A stretch of DNA of 34,810 nt from an uncultured Clostridia bacterium (GCA_947304585.1 CAMZBI010000003.1:1-34810), one strand, 5' to 3'; positions 15,912 through 29,900 are shown, numbered from the stretch's first letter. Notes: generated by a model from the letters alone, not told the origin. Translations and numbers: made by a program.

Positions 15912-16529
15912 ATGAAAAAGTTTAAGAAAATTATTTCAAAATATCTTCCGATACTTTTCATAAGCCTTGTGATCGGTTTTTCCGCCTGGTCGTTTATGGC
16001 AAAAAATATCGCGAACAACGCCGTACCGATGCCTTTCGGCGTCGGCATGAGCGTGGTGCTTTCAGGAAGCATGGAGCCTGAGCTTTCGGTAGGGGATCTC
16101 CTGTTCCTGAAAGAAGAAAATGCCTATAAAGAGGGCGAAATAGTTGTTTACCAGTCCGGAAGGACAGCTGTCGTTCACAGGATAATTTCCATTGATGACG
16201 ACATGGTAACTACAAAGGGCGACGCGAATAATGTCGCTGACGATCCGTTTGCTTTAAGAGACGTAAAGGCAAAGGTGACGGGAAAGATCCCGGTGATCGG
16301 TTATGCCGTGATCGTTCTTAAAAATCCTGTCGCGGTGATCGCGCTTATAGGGCTTGCGGTGCTGCTTCTTGTGAAGGCATACGCAAAAGAGAAGAAAGAG
16401 GCGGCGGACGAGCAGGAGGCGCTGAGACTTCAGATCCGGGAGCTTAGAAAGCAGATGGAAGATGAGGGAAAAGGTGCCGGGAGCGAAGGCGAAATTCCCG
16501 AAATCTCAGATCACGAAAACCCGGATTAA
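15912..16529 (+). CDS. SipW-type signal peptidase I, second copy
   Basis: This encodes 205 residues. The first membrane helix covers about residues 10-32. The catalytic pair is Ser53 in LSGSMEPE and His89 in VVHRII, again serine-histidine rather than serine-lysine. KGDANN matches the GD box. A second helix (about 134-155) leads to a cytoplasmic tail with a probable coiled coil (EALRLQIRELRKQME) and an acidic end. It lacks the long N-terminal extension of the first copy. It sits 43 bases after the membrane TasA-like gene and directly before two further TasA-like genes, so it may serve those. The binding site ACAGGA is weak and close to the ATG. Confidence 0.88.
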   Translation: MKKFKKIISKYLPILFISLVIGFSAWSFMAKNIANNAVPMPFGVGMSVVLSGSMEPELSVGDLLFLKEENAYKEGEIVVYQSGRTAVVHRIISIDDDMVTTKGDANNVADDPFALRDVKAKVTGKIPVIGYAVIVLKNPVAVIALIGLAVLLLVKAYAKEKKEAADEQEALRLQIRELRKQMEDEGKGAGSEGEIPEISDHENPD

Positions 16530-16575
16530 TATTATGATCGCACAAGACAAGAGGAAGGAGGAGCTGAAAGACAAA

Positions 16576-17121
16576 ATGAAGAATAGCGGCAGTGTTATAA
16601 TGCGCATAGCTGTCATATTGCTTTCACTTACTCTTCTTTCGTGCGGGCTGATCACAGGAAGATACGCGCGGTTTACTACCGGAGATTCGTCGGGAGATTC
16701 GGCAAGGGTCGCGAAGTGGGTGTTTGTTGTGGAAAATAACGGCGCTAGCTCAGTTTTTCTTTTGCAGGATATAAACAAACCCGGTGATTCTCAAACTTTT
16801 TCTTTCGTCGTAAAGAACAACTCCGGCTCTTCTGTGTCTGAGGTGTCGGAATCTTATACGCTTGATCTTTCGATCGACGGCGGCATCCCCCTTACGGGCA
16901 CTTTTACAAAGAACTCCGGAACGCCTGTAAATGTTAACGCTGTTTCGACAGGCTCTGCTTCCGCATCCGCAACAGGCTCTTTTCTGCCGGGATCAAATGA
17001 TTCTGATACTTATGATCTTGTCCTCACGTGGCCTGATACTTATATCCTTGGCGACGTCTATTCAAGCGGGAGAATTATGTCTTATGTCACACTAACAGTA
17101 ACAGGCGTACAGATCGACTGA
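16576..17121 (+). CDS. TasA/camelysin-like protein with SipW-cognate signal peptide (subunit B)
   Basis: This encodes 181 residues from the ATG at 16576, which follows AAGGAGGAG (16555-16563) at a rather long distance of 12 bases. The ATG at 16534 would add 14 charged residues and lies five bases after the previous stop but has no binding site of its own. The leader ends in TGRYARFTTGD (from residue 27), then SARVAKW, a good SipW-cognate motif. The mature part is a small Ser/Thr-rich beta protein that ends in TVTGVQID, much like the end of subunit A. A cysteine (Cys23) sits in the hydrophobic core, but the context is not a normal lipobox. It is probably a minor fibre subunit or cap. Confidence 0.78.
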   Translation: MKNSGSVIMRIAVILLSLTLLSCGLITGRYARFTTGDSSGDSARVAKWVFVVENNGASSVFLLQDINKPGDSQTFSFVVKNNSGSSVSEVSESYTLDLSIDGGIPLTGTFTKNSGTPVNVNAVSTGSASASATGSFLPGSNDSDTYDLVLTWPDTYILGDVYSSGRIMSYVTLTVTGVQID

Positions 17122-17124
17122 TGT

Positions 17125-17152
17125 TTGCGTATTTATTATACGCGCGTAATAT
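17125..17152 (+). promoter_or_regulatory. Possible internal promoter and small hairpin
   Basis: TTGCGT (17125-17130) and TAATAT (17147-17152) are spaced by 16 bases, and GCGTAT/ATACGC (17127-17132 and 17138-17143) form a small stem. It could add a promoter in front of subunit C and the giant gene. The match is modest and it may be chance. Confidence 0.3.
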
Positions 17153-17173
17153 AACTAAAAAGGGAGATATTTG

Positions 17174-17965
17174 ATGGAAGATAGATCCTTCAAAAATAGT
17201 TTTTTCGGGATTGTGAAAAAGTACCGTGTTTTATTCATTATCACGGCGTTTTTGCTTGTTGTCGCGTGCGTTGCGGGCGTTTTACTTGCAAAATATATTT
17301 CTGAAAACAGACAGCAGGCTGCTATGATTTCAGCAGGATTTCATATCAGCTCGAACCTCCTCGAAACGACAACTGTAAACAATATTGGCAATGTCAGTCC
17401 GATCATCATTGAAGTTTACAATTTTGAGAAAGAAAACAACGAGCAGATATCCGCCGTAGCAATAAAGTACACAGTAACAGTCACCAACGGAACGCTTGTT
17501 TCTGTTCTTGACAACGGCGCAATAGTTCCGCTTGAAGACGGCAAATATTCATTTCCCGCTTCGGCGAAAAGAACACATCAGCTTACCGTTAATCCGTCCG
17601 GTTCCGGAGATGTTACCGTATCTGTCGCTGCCGTCCTTCCGTTTACAAAGACTCTTTCGGGTACGTTCAACTTCAACGATCCTCAGTATAAGATCGAGAA
17701 AGATCTGCATAATCCCGACGGAGACCTTTATGTTCTTACAGTATATTCAAACGGATATAACGGAGACATTACTTTTGTTCTTCCTTCTTCGGTTATTGCC
17801 GACAGGACTGTACCGGATCAGCAGACCTGGCTTCCCGGAAACAGCTATGTTTTTTCCGTGAGTGACCATTCTGCTTACACTCTGAGATTTTTCGGAAATA
17901 TTTCACTTACTTCTCTTACGACCGTCGGGTCTCCATATACGATCACGATTCCATTGAACAGTTAA
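17174..17965 (+). CDS. TasA-like secreted or anchored protein (subunit C)
   Basis: This encodes 263 residues. The ATG at 17174 lies seven bases after AGGGAG; the TTG at 17171 is in frame but closer. A membrane segment (about residues 18-39) ends in GVLLAKYIS, which resembles the AKY part of SipW-cognate leaders, and AAMISAGFH follows as in camelysin-type proteins. The rest is beta-rich with repeated Thr/Val/Ser strands and ends in YTITIPLNS. The ARVAKW box is replaced by QAAMISAGF, so this is a more distant member. It stops 12 bases before the giant gene, and that gene's ribosome binding site overlaps its stop codon, so the two are probably translationally coupled and may act together. Confidence 0.68.
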   Translation: MEDRSFKNSFFGIVKKYRVLFIITAFLLVVACVAGVLLAKYISENRQQAAMISAGFHISSNLLETTTVNNIGNVSPIIIEVYNFEKENNEQISAVAIKYTVTVTNGTLVSVLDNGAIVPLEDGKYSFPASAKRTHQLTVNPSGSGDVTVSVAAVLPFTKTLSGTFNFNDPQYKIEKDLHNPDGDLYVLTVYSNGYNGDITFVLPSSVIADRTVPDQQTWLPGNSYVFSVSDHSAYTLRFFGNISLTSLTTVGSPYTITIPLNS

Positions 17966-17977
17966 GGTGACAAAGAT

Positions 17978-20900
17978 ATGAAAACTTTAAACTTTGCAAA
18001 AATCAGACATTTGTTTTCACAGGGTACAGCCCTGTTTCTTGCTTTTATTATGTTGTTTGGCTATATACCGTTCTCCGCTTTCGCGGAAATTGCCAATAAC
18101 GTAAAATTGTCTCCTTCGTCTGGAACAGTTGAGAATATTTCGGATGACCCGGGAAATATTGAAAAGGAAATCAAGCTCTATGAGCAGACATTGTTTGACG
18201 TTTCAAAGAAAGTGTCTATAAGCGGCATGCTTCCCGAAAACGCTGTTGTTTCCGCGCGTGCTCTTACAGAACAGGAAGTCAAAGACCTTGAACTCGTTGG
18301 CGTAAAGGTTGTTTTTGCCTACGATATAAAGATTTTCGTTAACGGTGCGGAGTATCAGCCAAAGTCACCGGTCTCTGTTCATGTCGCGGAAAACGATGTG
18401 AACGATGATCTGACTGTCACTCATATAAAGACAGACGTAAACGGCGATGTTTCGCGCCATGAAGTCCCTTCTGAAGTAAATGAAAACGGCGACGCTGTTT
18501 TTTCAGCCGACAGTTTTTCTGTCTATATCGGAACTGTTAAAATCAGTGATACTATCAGCCTTGAAGCCGGTTCGGGATATAAGTTTTATTCGGACGCTGC
18601 CTGCACATCCGAGCTTTCAGGCGCCGTTGAATGGTCTCTGTCAACAAACATCTACGTAAAAGCGACTGTAGAAGGAGTTTCTATATCATCTGTTTCGGTA
18701 AGAAATATCACCGACGGAGAAGTAAGCTCTTATGCGACAGTTACGGGTCCTTCTGCCGGTGTTTATGCGGTAGCTTTTTCGGCAACCGACGAAAACGCGA
18801 CAAGTCAGATCATTTCTGTCGTTGTTACAGGTCTTCCTGTAACTATTGACCTTGGTTTTATTCCTTCTTCGTTTACTAATGACTCGTCAATGAAAACTCT
18901 TGAAATTCCCGGAAGTGCCGGACATTTCATGCAGTCACAGAAAACGAGTATCGAGGCAACCGCTGATACGCTTCTCAGTCTCGGAACACCCGAACGTTTT
19001 GGATACCAGTTTAGAGGTTGGTCAAAAACCGTAGGCGAAACTACCACTACTTTTTCAGAAAGTACTGTCTCAGACACGCCAACAGCATCCGAACTTGCTT
19101 CGGGAATAACTTATACTGCTACTTGGGAGCCATTATCATTCCCGCTTGTACTTTCAATCGGAACTCTGGTTCCTTCCGCTAATGTCTTAATTTCATTTGA
19201 CGGATCCGATCCTTCTCTTAGTGTTGCGGCATTCAGAAGCGCTAATCCAACATATTTTTCTGATTTTAGTGATACTACACTATATTTTGAAACAGAATAT
19301 ATATACGGAGAAACTGTATCTGATTTTTTCACACGTATAAATCCATCCTGGGTAATCCCTCAGCTTTTAGACAATCGTTCGAATGAAGAAAAAATGTTCT
19401 TCGCGGGCTGGACTGTTAACAGTATTCAGCTTCTTACTTCAAGCGTTTTCTCACTTGGAAACAGTGGAATTCTTAACAGTGAGGCATCAGGTTCTCTTTC
19501 AGCATATCTTGCGTCGCTTAGTACCGACAAAACGACCATGATGGCAGTCTGGCAGGATTATTCATTTGTTTTGGATGTTACCAATAAACCTTCGGATTGG
19601 AGTTTCAGCTATACTGTAATTGATCAAAATGATAATCCCGTAACGACAGCTCTTACGGGATCATCATTTTCTATTCCCCGAGGTGCCACTGTAAACATGA
19701 GCGTACCTGTATCTTCAAACAATTATATTACTGGCTGGAATATAACGTATACAGATGATTTAAGCAATATAATAAGAATTTATCCTTTGGATAAGCCTTA
19801 TTCTCAAGGCGATACAAGTTTGAATTATTATTTTACAATGCCATCTATCTCGGTTAATGCAGTCTATGTTTTGAATGGTATAGTATATGCCAACATTGCA
19901 GAGAGTCCTGTCACTTTTGCAGAAAATGTTACAGCACCTTCCGGTTATACATATCAATTTGGCTTTTGGTACAATCGTAGGATGACCTCATATAATTTTG
20001 TGACTGATTCAAGTAGTTCTATTTCAGTTAATTCATTTCTCCCTCTTTTTGGAACGAATGACATATCTGATACTTCTCTTTATGGGGATGCTAATGGTTC
20101 ATATTTATATTATTTTTATCCTTGGAATAAAACAAAAGATTTCTATATTACAAGCTGCGGATCACCTACTCAAAATCAATTGACTTTGATAGACAGTATT
20201 AATGTTTATTTTCAAGATGTTGTTATGGTCGCCACTTATGATTATTCTAGTGATGCTGTAGGACGATTTCTAAGTGGTTATCGTGTTGAAGGAAGTGCAG
20301 GTAATTTTGCATCTCCTGAAGTTCGCGATTCATTTGGTAAATATGGCAATGTAGTTGTAAATTCTGCATATCATTCTAAGTATAATCCCAAGTTTTATTT
20401 TATTGGTAACGTAAATACAGTAGCAACATTCTTTCCCGACAAACTGATTGTTGATACGAATCATTATTCTGATTATTATTTTTATGGTGTAGACGGAGGA
20501 TCTGTAACAATTGCAGGACTTTGGGGTAATTATTGCGCACATTTTAATTCTCTTACTGTCAATTCTTATGATAATACTTCTTATCCTGATTATCTTGATA
20601 ACTCAGAATATTTCTGTTTTCTCGTTTCACCAACAGAAACGGGCGGAAACTGTCATTTTTTAAATTGTGTTATTAACCTTCCAAATAAAACTATTCATAC
20701 CCCCAAATCAGCAAATGGTGGTATTGAATATGATGGTTACTATAGATCAAATACCTCGATTGTTCATATTGGACGAATTTATGTAATGCAATTTCAAGCA
20801 GGCGGAAACAGATCATACATTCATGTTTACAATGATATTATGGTGCGTAGCCTCGGAGAGTTTAATCTAAGAGGTAGTGCTTCGTTGGTAGTCGACGGGA

Positions 20901-23900
20901 ATATTCTTGGCAGAGGTTTCGGAAATTCAGGATCGATTACATCAACCGGTTATTTGATTGTAAAAGGAAATAGAGCTGAACTTGGACGTGTATCCATAAC
21001 AAATACCACAATAATAGCAAACACAATTGTTTTGGCACAGCCCGGTTCAATTGGTGCAAATGTAAACTTATTTGCAAATGTTATAGGGAATCCTTCTTCG
21101 CTTTCTTACAATTTAAACTCAACTACAGGTCAGTATACTTTTACATATTCTGGGTATTCTAATGTAGCATCAACAGATACTTTTCCTTATACGACTTATT
21201 TTGGTAATTCAACTCAAGCATCCAGTTTCAGTTTCAACGGCGGTAGTATTTATCTATATGGTTATTATCCTGAAACAGGTACTTATAGTGGAACTGTCAA
21301 TGCTACTGATGCAGCTAATCCTTTATCACATATACTCGGTGAGATCCTTCATGAAGGAGATTTGAAGAGTGAGTATGTGCAATTGAACAAAACTCTTAGC
21401 GACGAAGCAAAATCATCCGCATGGGATAGTTCAATTGATTTTACAAATCATGAGTGTATTGCTTTCGGTTCAAGTAATAACCAGTTTATTACTGCTAATA
21501 TCAATGGATCATCGATTTATGCACGTGGCAATCTTCACTTTTTTTCGAAGGTTGTTATGACAGACGGCATTGTCATTTGTGGTGGAGTTTTTTCTTCACG
21601 AAGAGATCTTTCTGTAACTGGCGGATCTATTACGGCAGAACAAGTCGGAAATACTTATCAACGTTTAATTACAGAATCCGGTATTTCTCGCTGGACATCT
21701 ACATCTCTCTCAAACTGTTCAATAACGGCAAAAATTATCGGATCAACATCTGATATTGTAAACAGTCGTCCTTCGAGAAGTACAGTTATAGTTGGTCCAA
21801 ATGTTTTACTAAACAAATGGAACGGCAATGACATAACTGTTAATACTGACATATATATAAATTATATATATGATAATTCTATATTCACCTTTACACCAGC
21901 GCAGGATTCGTTGCGTTTTGCTAAAACATTAAACTCTTCAGGAGTACTCTCTTATGATGCCTTTACAGGTTCAAATGTCTCTGTTTCCCCTCCCAATGTA
22001 ATAAGTCCCTCTGATCCGAGTGATTCAGGATCTTGGAGATATGGAAGTGCCAACGGTCCCGAAGTGACAGTGTTTTATGATAATGGAAAGTATTCTCTTG
22101 CAGGGCCTGAATCTCCTGTTTTTGAATCGGATCATATAGAACTTTATGCAATTAAAAGTAATTATACGCTGTCAATTGCAGAGGGAGCAGATAAAATTAT
22201 ATACACAAATGTTACTGGACTATTATCATCGGGATCGGCAACAGTTACCTACAACAGTAATATTATTTTAAATCTTACAACAGTTGACTTGGCAGATAAG
22301 ATAGTTATCTGGTATGTTGACCCTGCCGGCAGATATCATAATGTTATGCCAACTTTTTCATATAATTCTGTTTCTTTTGAAATGCCTGCTTATGATGCAG
22401 AAATACATATTACCGATGAATTGCAGTTATTCTTGGATCTTTATGAAATTGCTTTTACTTCTGATGGTTTTAGATTAGAATATGAGGAAACAAGACCAGA
22501 TAGCAGTTTTTCATATAAAGGAGATTTACGAATCAAACAAACAAATATTAGTGATGGAGATATAGTTTACTACTTAAATAGTGAGGGATCTGTTGGTGCT
22601 AATACATTTCAGATAAGACATGCGACAAATCTATCTTCGTTTGGGGATATAACGTCATCTCGTAGATATACAGGAAACCGAATGCTTGTAGAAGAAGGCG
22701 GAGGTGATTCATTCTCTACCAGAAAGATTACCTTGAATGGAATAGCTCAATATAACTCCGATTATTCACAATCCGGCACCTATGTTTTAGGTAGTGAATC
22801 TCTAACATTTTATATCGATGGACCTGTTCAAATAAATCCTATTTTGGGCAGTCCTTTGTGCGGCAATATCACGCTTATTGGAGCAAACGGAGACAATACT
22901 GATGTCGTACGATTTAGACTTACTTCCTCAGGAATCAATACAGCATTACGTTCAGCTTCTTCTTCGGCTGTCTACACTGTTAAAAATCTGGTTTATTCTT
23001 TTAGTGGTACAGGATGGCTTACTGACTCTGGAAGCTTAATTTTTGATCATTCTTATTACAATGCACCTAATCTATATGCAAACTCCGGTATTGCGGCGGG
23101 TGATATAAGGATAATTAATTCCAGTTATTGTAGATGGCTTCATACGGGAAATTATGGTTCATATGGCTTTTTGTATGCAAAAAGTGTATTTATAGATAAT
23201 TCTACTGTTGAAACACGTTTTGGAACGATGATGAACGGACGAAATTTCTTCGTACTCGGCAATTCATTTTTGAACAACCAATTCGAAATTAAAGATTCTA
23301 TTGTAAATATACAGTATAATTATTCAGATGATTCTAAATTAAATGAAATTACCATAAACAGTAATATTCCGGAAGAAGTAATTATTTCTGGAAACTCCGA
23401 AATTACGATTAATCAAAGATGTTTATTTAAAAAACTAACATTAAAAGATTCAGCATCGTTTACTATCACTGATACTGAAAACACAATATTGGAATGCAGA
23501 GCTTTAGAATTAAAAGATTCATCTTCGCTTTCTGCAGATTTTATTGTGGTTTCCGGCTTTTACTGGGGCGAACCTCAGTCAGAAACCAGTTTTAACGATC
23601 TTGCAGATAGTGGGTCGGGTTTCGTTGACGGTTTATCATATGCCGGTCTTACAATATCTGATTCAGCTATAGTTTATGCAAATGAATTTGTTGGTGGTGA
23701 TATAAATTCAAAAATTACCATAAACGGAGGAACTCTGACCTCAAAGCGAATCGGAACTTTTGGAGGCTTCTTTGGGTATGCGAAAGCGTTACCTAAATCA
23801 GGTGAAGCAAACTTTTATATATATTCTAAAAAATCAAGGGTTCCTGTTGGTGCAACTATAACGCTAAATTCAGGATTAATTAACATAACTTCTAATGGTT

Positions 23901-26900
23901 ATCTCGGTGGAATTAATTCTACAGTGAATATAAATGGCGGAACCGTTAACCTTGCAGACGGCGCGATCATCGGTATGACCGAAGCTGACTCCGTAAAACT
24001 AAGAAACTATTATTCGTCAGTTTCTGATGATATTTCATCACATATTGCTACGAATAACACGATTCATATTTCAGGCGGTGATGTTTCAAAAACAGGAACG
24101 ACAGGTTCAATCAGTTCCCCGTACGGAAATGTAACTATTACCGGTGAAACTACATCAGTCGATGTCTGTGATTTGAAGGCTGACGGAGGCACTGTTGATA
24201 TTTCCAAAACCGGCGCTTCAAATTTTGAAAACCCTTATACCGGATCTGATAAAAAACATAATTATGTCGGGGTCATTGTTTCCGACGAGCTTACGGGTAG
24301 AAGCATTGCTGTTACCGACGGTGCTGTTGTTTATGCGCTTTCAGCAGTTGCTGTCGTTCCTTCAGGTTTTTCCGGCGGTCTTGTTGTACAGAAAAAAATC
24401 GACGGAACAAAACCGGTCGCATATCTTTATACAGGCGGTAACTTCGGTTCTATCGGCGAAGGAACAGTAACGAATGATTATGATACAGGCGCCGTTAATG
24501 CGGCGACGATAAATGTTTTCGGGTCACAGGTCGTAAATATCATCTATGTGATAAATCGTGACGGCATCATATCTTCTGACGACCTTGCTTTTATTACATA
24601 TCCGTCAGGTGAAAATATCAGTTATTATAATGTTGAGACTGACACAAACGCAGATGACAGCGTCCGTTATGTCGCTTTGAAGGATCCGGATTGCCTTGGT
24701 TATGTTTTTGACGGCTGGGTAGATGAAAACGGCGAACCCGTTACACGAATCGACCGCATGATCCGTACAAACAGAACGTTTTATGCCACATGGCATAGAA
24801 GAATTCTTCCTTTCAGGATATATGTTACTTTAACAAATCACAGCGATGCTACAGCTGCAATGACGCAGGTGGGTTCATCCGATCTCTTCTATTTCAACAC
24901 GCTTGCATATGCAGAATACGGCAGCAGTGTTTTAGGAATAGGCGCAAATAAAGTTAATCTTGCTGCATATACTACAAACTCGGATGTAATTAATGAAGTT
25001 ATCTGTGACGATTCTGTCTATGTTGCGCTGCTTTCGGGTGGTTCGAACAATCCCGTCTCTGTAGATACAATTGTTAATAAAAATATGGTGAGAACATATC
25101 TTCAGAAGATCGCTGACGGTGATGATTCAGATGATTTCGTCATCCTTTCGGCAACTTCTTCAATCAGAAGAAGCATAGGATTTATGTTCTTTATCAATCT
25201 TGACGGCGCCGGGAGGCCTGTAAACGCTTATTTCAACAATGCAGAAACGCCTTCGCAGAAAAACTCATTAAGGATTCTTTCATATATTCCGATCAATGTA
25301 AATCTCGGAAATGTTCATTCCGGAGTTACAAACGGAACTGAAAATCAGCTTATGCTTCCTACTGCTCCGGGTTATACTTTCGGAGGATGGTATGATAATG
25401 CATCGTGCACCGGCACTGTTTATTCAGGAAACGAAGCGGTCAGCACGCTCCTTGCAGGAGGAATTTCTGAATTCTATGCTAAATGGACTCCAAATGCGTA
25501 TAAGATAGAATTTATAATTGAAGACAGCGTTACAGAGCACACATGGATAACGCCTTCTGATGACGGAACAGACGCGACAAGACCTGCTGAATATGATGCA
25601 GGAACAAACCCCGGTTATAAAACACTTTATTACAGCTGGATATATGATACTCCTATAACTGCCGCAAACTTCCGGACTACATATTCATATAAGAATATGC
25701 TTGGATCGACTGTTTCGGGAACGGATGAGTCATATTACGTTCTTCCTACAGGCTGGAGAGAAGGATATGTATTTATAGGCTGGCGTTATACGATCGGCGA
25801 GACGGATTATTCACTTAGTGTTGATGACGAGCTTAATATCGCAAGCTTCTCCGGAAATCTTAATACTGATGCGGCTTCGGGAACTGTCGCGATAACATTT
25901 ACTGCGACTTTTGAAAAAGCGACTGTTACTTACCATGTGACAAAGGGCGCTTTCAGCGAAGGTGCTTCAGCTGATATAACCGGATCGCTTTCGTCCGGAT
26001 CTACATATGTTAACAGTAGTCTTGCTTACAAAGATCCGCTTGCAGCATACTTTGCGGAACCCGGTTCCGGAAGTGCGTCAACATACAATGTTGTTGCTTC
26101 GAACACAGTCTCCGGCGCCGTTGATTACGGATATGGTGTTAAGAGTACTACAGCCGCGTATTTTGAAGATCCTTCAAATGCTTCTTCACCTTATCACGCC
26201 GGCGATTTCAGAGAAGTAATCTCTCGAAAAGGTTATACTTTTAACGGCTGGACGAAATACGAAAACGGAACAGGCGGAAACTATTACAGCGCTCCGAGAT
26301 TTGAAAATATTGAAGTATATGACCAGTGGTCTGCAAATACTTATAACCTTAAGATTTACGGTCTTGATGCTTCTGAATATGCCGAGACAGGCCACGGAGA
26401 TTATACTTCCGTATTCAGCGCTGATGCTGTCTCTTCGTCCGGATTTGGTGATTCCGTTAGATCGGGATACCCTCTAAGCGTGACTGTTGGTTCATCTATT
26501 CCTGCAAATTCTTTCCCTGCGCGCGAAGGCTCTGATCTTTGGTATGCGATAAATGATCTTGCTCTTGGCGATAACTATAAGAGGTATCTTCTTGGTATTA
26601 CTTTTGTTCCGCTTGATCCCGGAACAAGCAAAGTGTCCGGCGCTGATGTTGGCGGTGCAGATGTTCCGGAAAACGAAAGCTACAGACATTATGCGGAAGC
26701 TATAAACAGAATGTACGCCAGCGGAACGCTCCTTCAAGAGACAACAGGTTTGTTTTATTTACCTGAAGATGATTCTTACAGGACAGACATCGGTGACGCA
26801 ACTGTTGTTAACGGATCTGTCAGTTCTGTGACTGTTGTTGACTATCCTTCCGGTTCTACAATAAAGACTTATGGCGTTTACCGCGAAAGATCTCTTGTAA

Positions 26901-29900
26901 TAGTTGAACGGTATATGACCGACGTTGAAAACCGAAGGATCGTTTACGCAGGTCCCTGGCAGACATGGTATGATGTTTCAGGTTATGACAGAACTGTTAT
27001 AGAAAATCAGGGATTCCAGTTTACCGGATTTTATGTAAACAGTGTAAATGTACGTTCCGGGTGGGAATATCCCGGCAGCAGTACGGTTTATGATAATAAT
27101 AAAGATTCTAATCTGAATTACAAACAGGACGCAACCGACAAGGGTATCTACGATATAATGGTCTACAGCGTCTATGTTCCTGTTGATAATAAAGAGATAA
27201 CCTTAAATGCAGGGTCAGATCCTACTGCCGCTTTACCGAGCGACACTTATGTTTATACGATGCCTTCGAGCGTTCAGAGCGGCTATATGAGTTTCTCGGT
27301 TCATCTGCCGTCAGGTGTTTATTTGACGACAGTATCTGATATGACAGCTCACCGGCTGACAGATACCTGGGGGACTGATAACACTGCTGATAACACTGTC
27401 GCAGTAATGATGACTATACATGCTTTCGGTGATCCCGGAAACTCAGTTCCCGCCTATGAGCAGACGTATGATCTAGCAGATTATTTAGGTTTAGGTTCTG
27501 CAACATGGTTCGCGGACGGTTCTTCCGAGCAGGTTGTTCGCGCAGGAGATACGGTCACGCTGACACTTTATCATTCCGGTGTTATGACTCAGGAGCAGCT
27601 GTTGGCGCTTTATTCATCAGTTATAAACACGATCGAGTTCAGATTCGACAACGATACCGATCATACAAACGCAAATACTTTGAACGGTCAGGCCGTAAAC
27701 ATGATGATCAATGTTCAGCTTGTTGATTCGCTTTACACAGTTCATTATGTGGCAACTCTTCCTGAGAATGTTTCGGCGCTTACGGTTTCCGACTTGCACG
27801 GTTTTACTTCATCAGGAACAACTTCAACTCTTAATGCGGTAAACGTACCTTACGGACAGATCAAGGATCAGCTTCCTCCGCTTCTTGAAGGATATCAGTA
27901 TGTTGTTGCGGCAGTTGATCCTGATCACCCCGTAATAACGGCCGATCCCTCTTACTGGAGCGTTACTTCAGGTCCGGCGTCAGGTGAGATTACAGTTCAT
28001 GCGTCTTATATTGCGATACTTTATAAGCTTATTGCGGACGGCGCAGGTGCCTCCAACGACGGTACGCTTGATCATTGGACAGTAACATATACTGATGGTT
28101 TAAGCGGCTCTGAGTCTTCTTCTTCTCCTCTTGACGCTGCCGCGGGCGAGGATCTTAAATATCATTCTACTGTAACATTTGTTCCGAAATCAGGCGCTGA
28201 TCAGTATGCTGAATTTGTGACTTTGATCATGAAGATCAAGGATACGGATACTGTGGCTGAAACGCATATTCTTTCGGAATATATCGGAGTTGGCGGAAAC
28301 GGTGTTCTGCGTATGCCGGCATACGACGTTTACGTTGTTTACAGTGATGTGAAAACACTTTATCTTGATAACGGATCGATCCTGCTGACTGACACAGGAT
28401 TCAAACAGAAGAGCGGATATTCTGACAGCAGAGGTTTTGGCGATATTTCTGAAACAGTATGGCACGGAGATTATATTATTCTTCAAAACGCCGCAAACAA
28501 TACCGCCGCTGAGGATGCAGTCAACAACCCGGGCTGGGTAAACATCCTGTCATTGAAGGGAGACCTCACAAAGAGGAGTTCTTCGGATTCCACAGAAAAA
28601 GATATTACTCTTGGAAATATCAAGATAGAAACTTCTGATTCGATAGTCCTCGAGCCTTCATCTTCTACAAAGGCCAAAGTTGAGATCGGAAGCGATACGA
28701 TTACAGGAAGCATAGAAGGTAAGAGCATAAGAGTTCCCTCCGACGCCGAGTTAAACCTTACATCCGGAATGTCTGAAAATTCCGATGTTGATCTTTCGCC
28801 TTCATCAGGTGCCGCGATAGGCGGCTCTGCTTCTTCGTCCGCAAACGGTGTTATCAATCTTTCCAATCTTGACATTTCCATGGATCTGTCTGCAAGCCAG
28901 ACTGCTTCCGGAATAGGCAAGGGCGCTTATACAGGCACAGGAAATGATATCACTGTTTCAAATTGTAATATTACAGTTTCTGAATCCGGCGCGGGTTCGT
29001 GGAACGGCGGTGCCTGGATCGGCGGAAAAGACGTTTCTTCTGTAACTCTGACAAACTCAACTGTCTCAAGAAGCAGTAGTCAGGGCGACGCTGTCTGGGG
29101 TTTCAGACTTGCCGACGCTGATGTTGTAAATATTAATACGAGCAACCTCGGTACATCCGGCAGGGCGCTTTTCGTTCCGATCCATGCGGATGAAACGCTG
29201 AATATTGCAAACAGTTCGTTATATCTAGAAAATAGATTCGGTCTTGGATCGCATTCAATGATCGGCACAGATGACGGTATTACATCAGTTACAAACAGCG
29301 CAGTCCAGGTTGCATATTCCGGAACTGCTTCCGCTGACGATCTTTATACAGGTGTACTTAAGATCATGGATGTTACATCGGATGTGACTGTCAACGCGAC
29401 CCAGATACTCGAGGTAAGTCATGATGATATCACAATAACATCAACCGGAGTTACGCAGGGGTCTTCGACACACACGCATCCGAACCTTGGTTATTTGCTT
29501 CTTGAGGAACTGCCCGCTCCCGCAACCGCCAATGACTTCACCGTCACAAGCATTTCAAGCGGTAAGAACATAACTGTAAGACAGCCTCATACTCCTTCGG
29601 GAAGCTCAGATCCTGTAAATCCTGCCGTTATTCTGAAGGACGCAGCTTTTAACGAAAATACATCTGTTGTTTTAAACGGCAATCTTACGGTAACAGGTAC
29701 AACTTCTGTAGCCGACAACAAGCTTCTCTCTGTAACGGGCAATACTTCAACTCTTACTTTAAACGGCGGGCTCACGGAATCAGAGGGCAGTTTCTCGCAG
29801 ACAGGCGGATCTCTTGTCAGGACCAATGCCGATCTTGCAATCGGCGGCAATATGACGCTTTCAGGTGTTGCAGCCAATGTTGGCACAGGAAAGATCGGAA

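Noticed and set aside
16642..16648. Possible lipobox (LLSCG) in the leader of subunit B
   Set aside because: Leucine at the -2 position is atypical and the SipW-cognate motif lies directly after it; a lipoprotein is unlikely.
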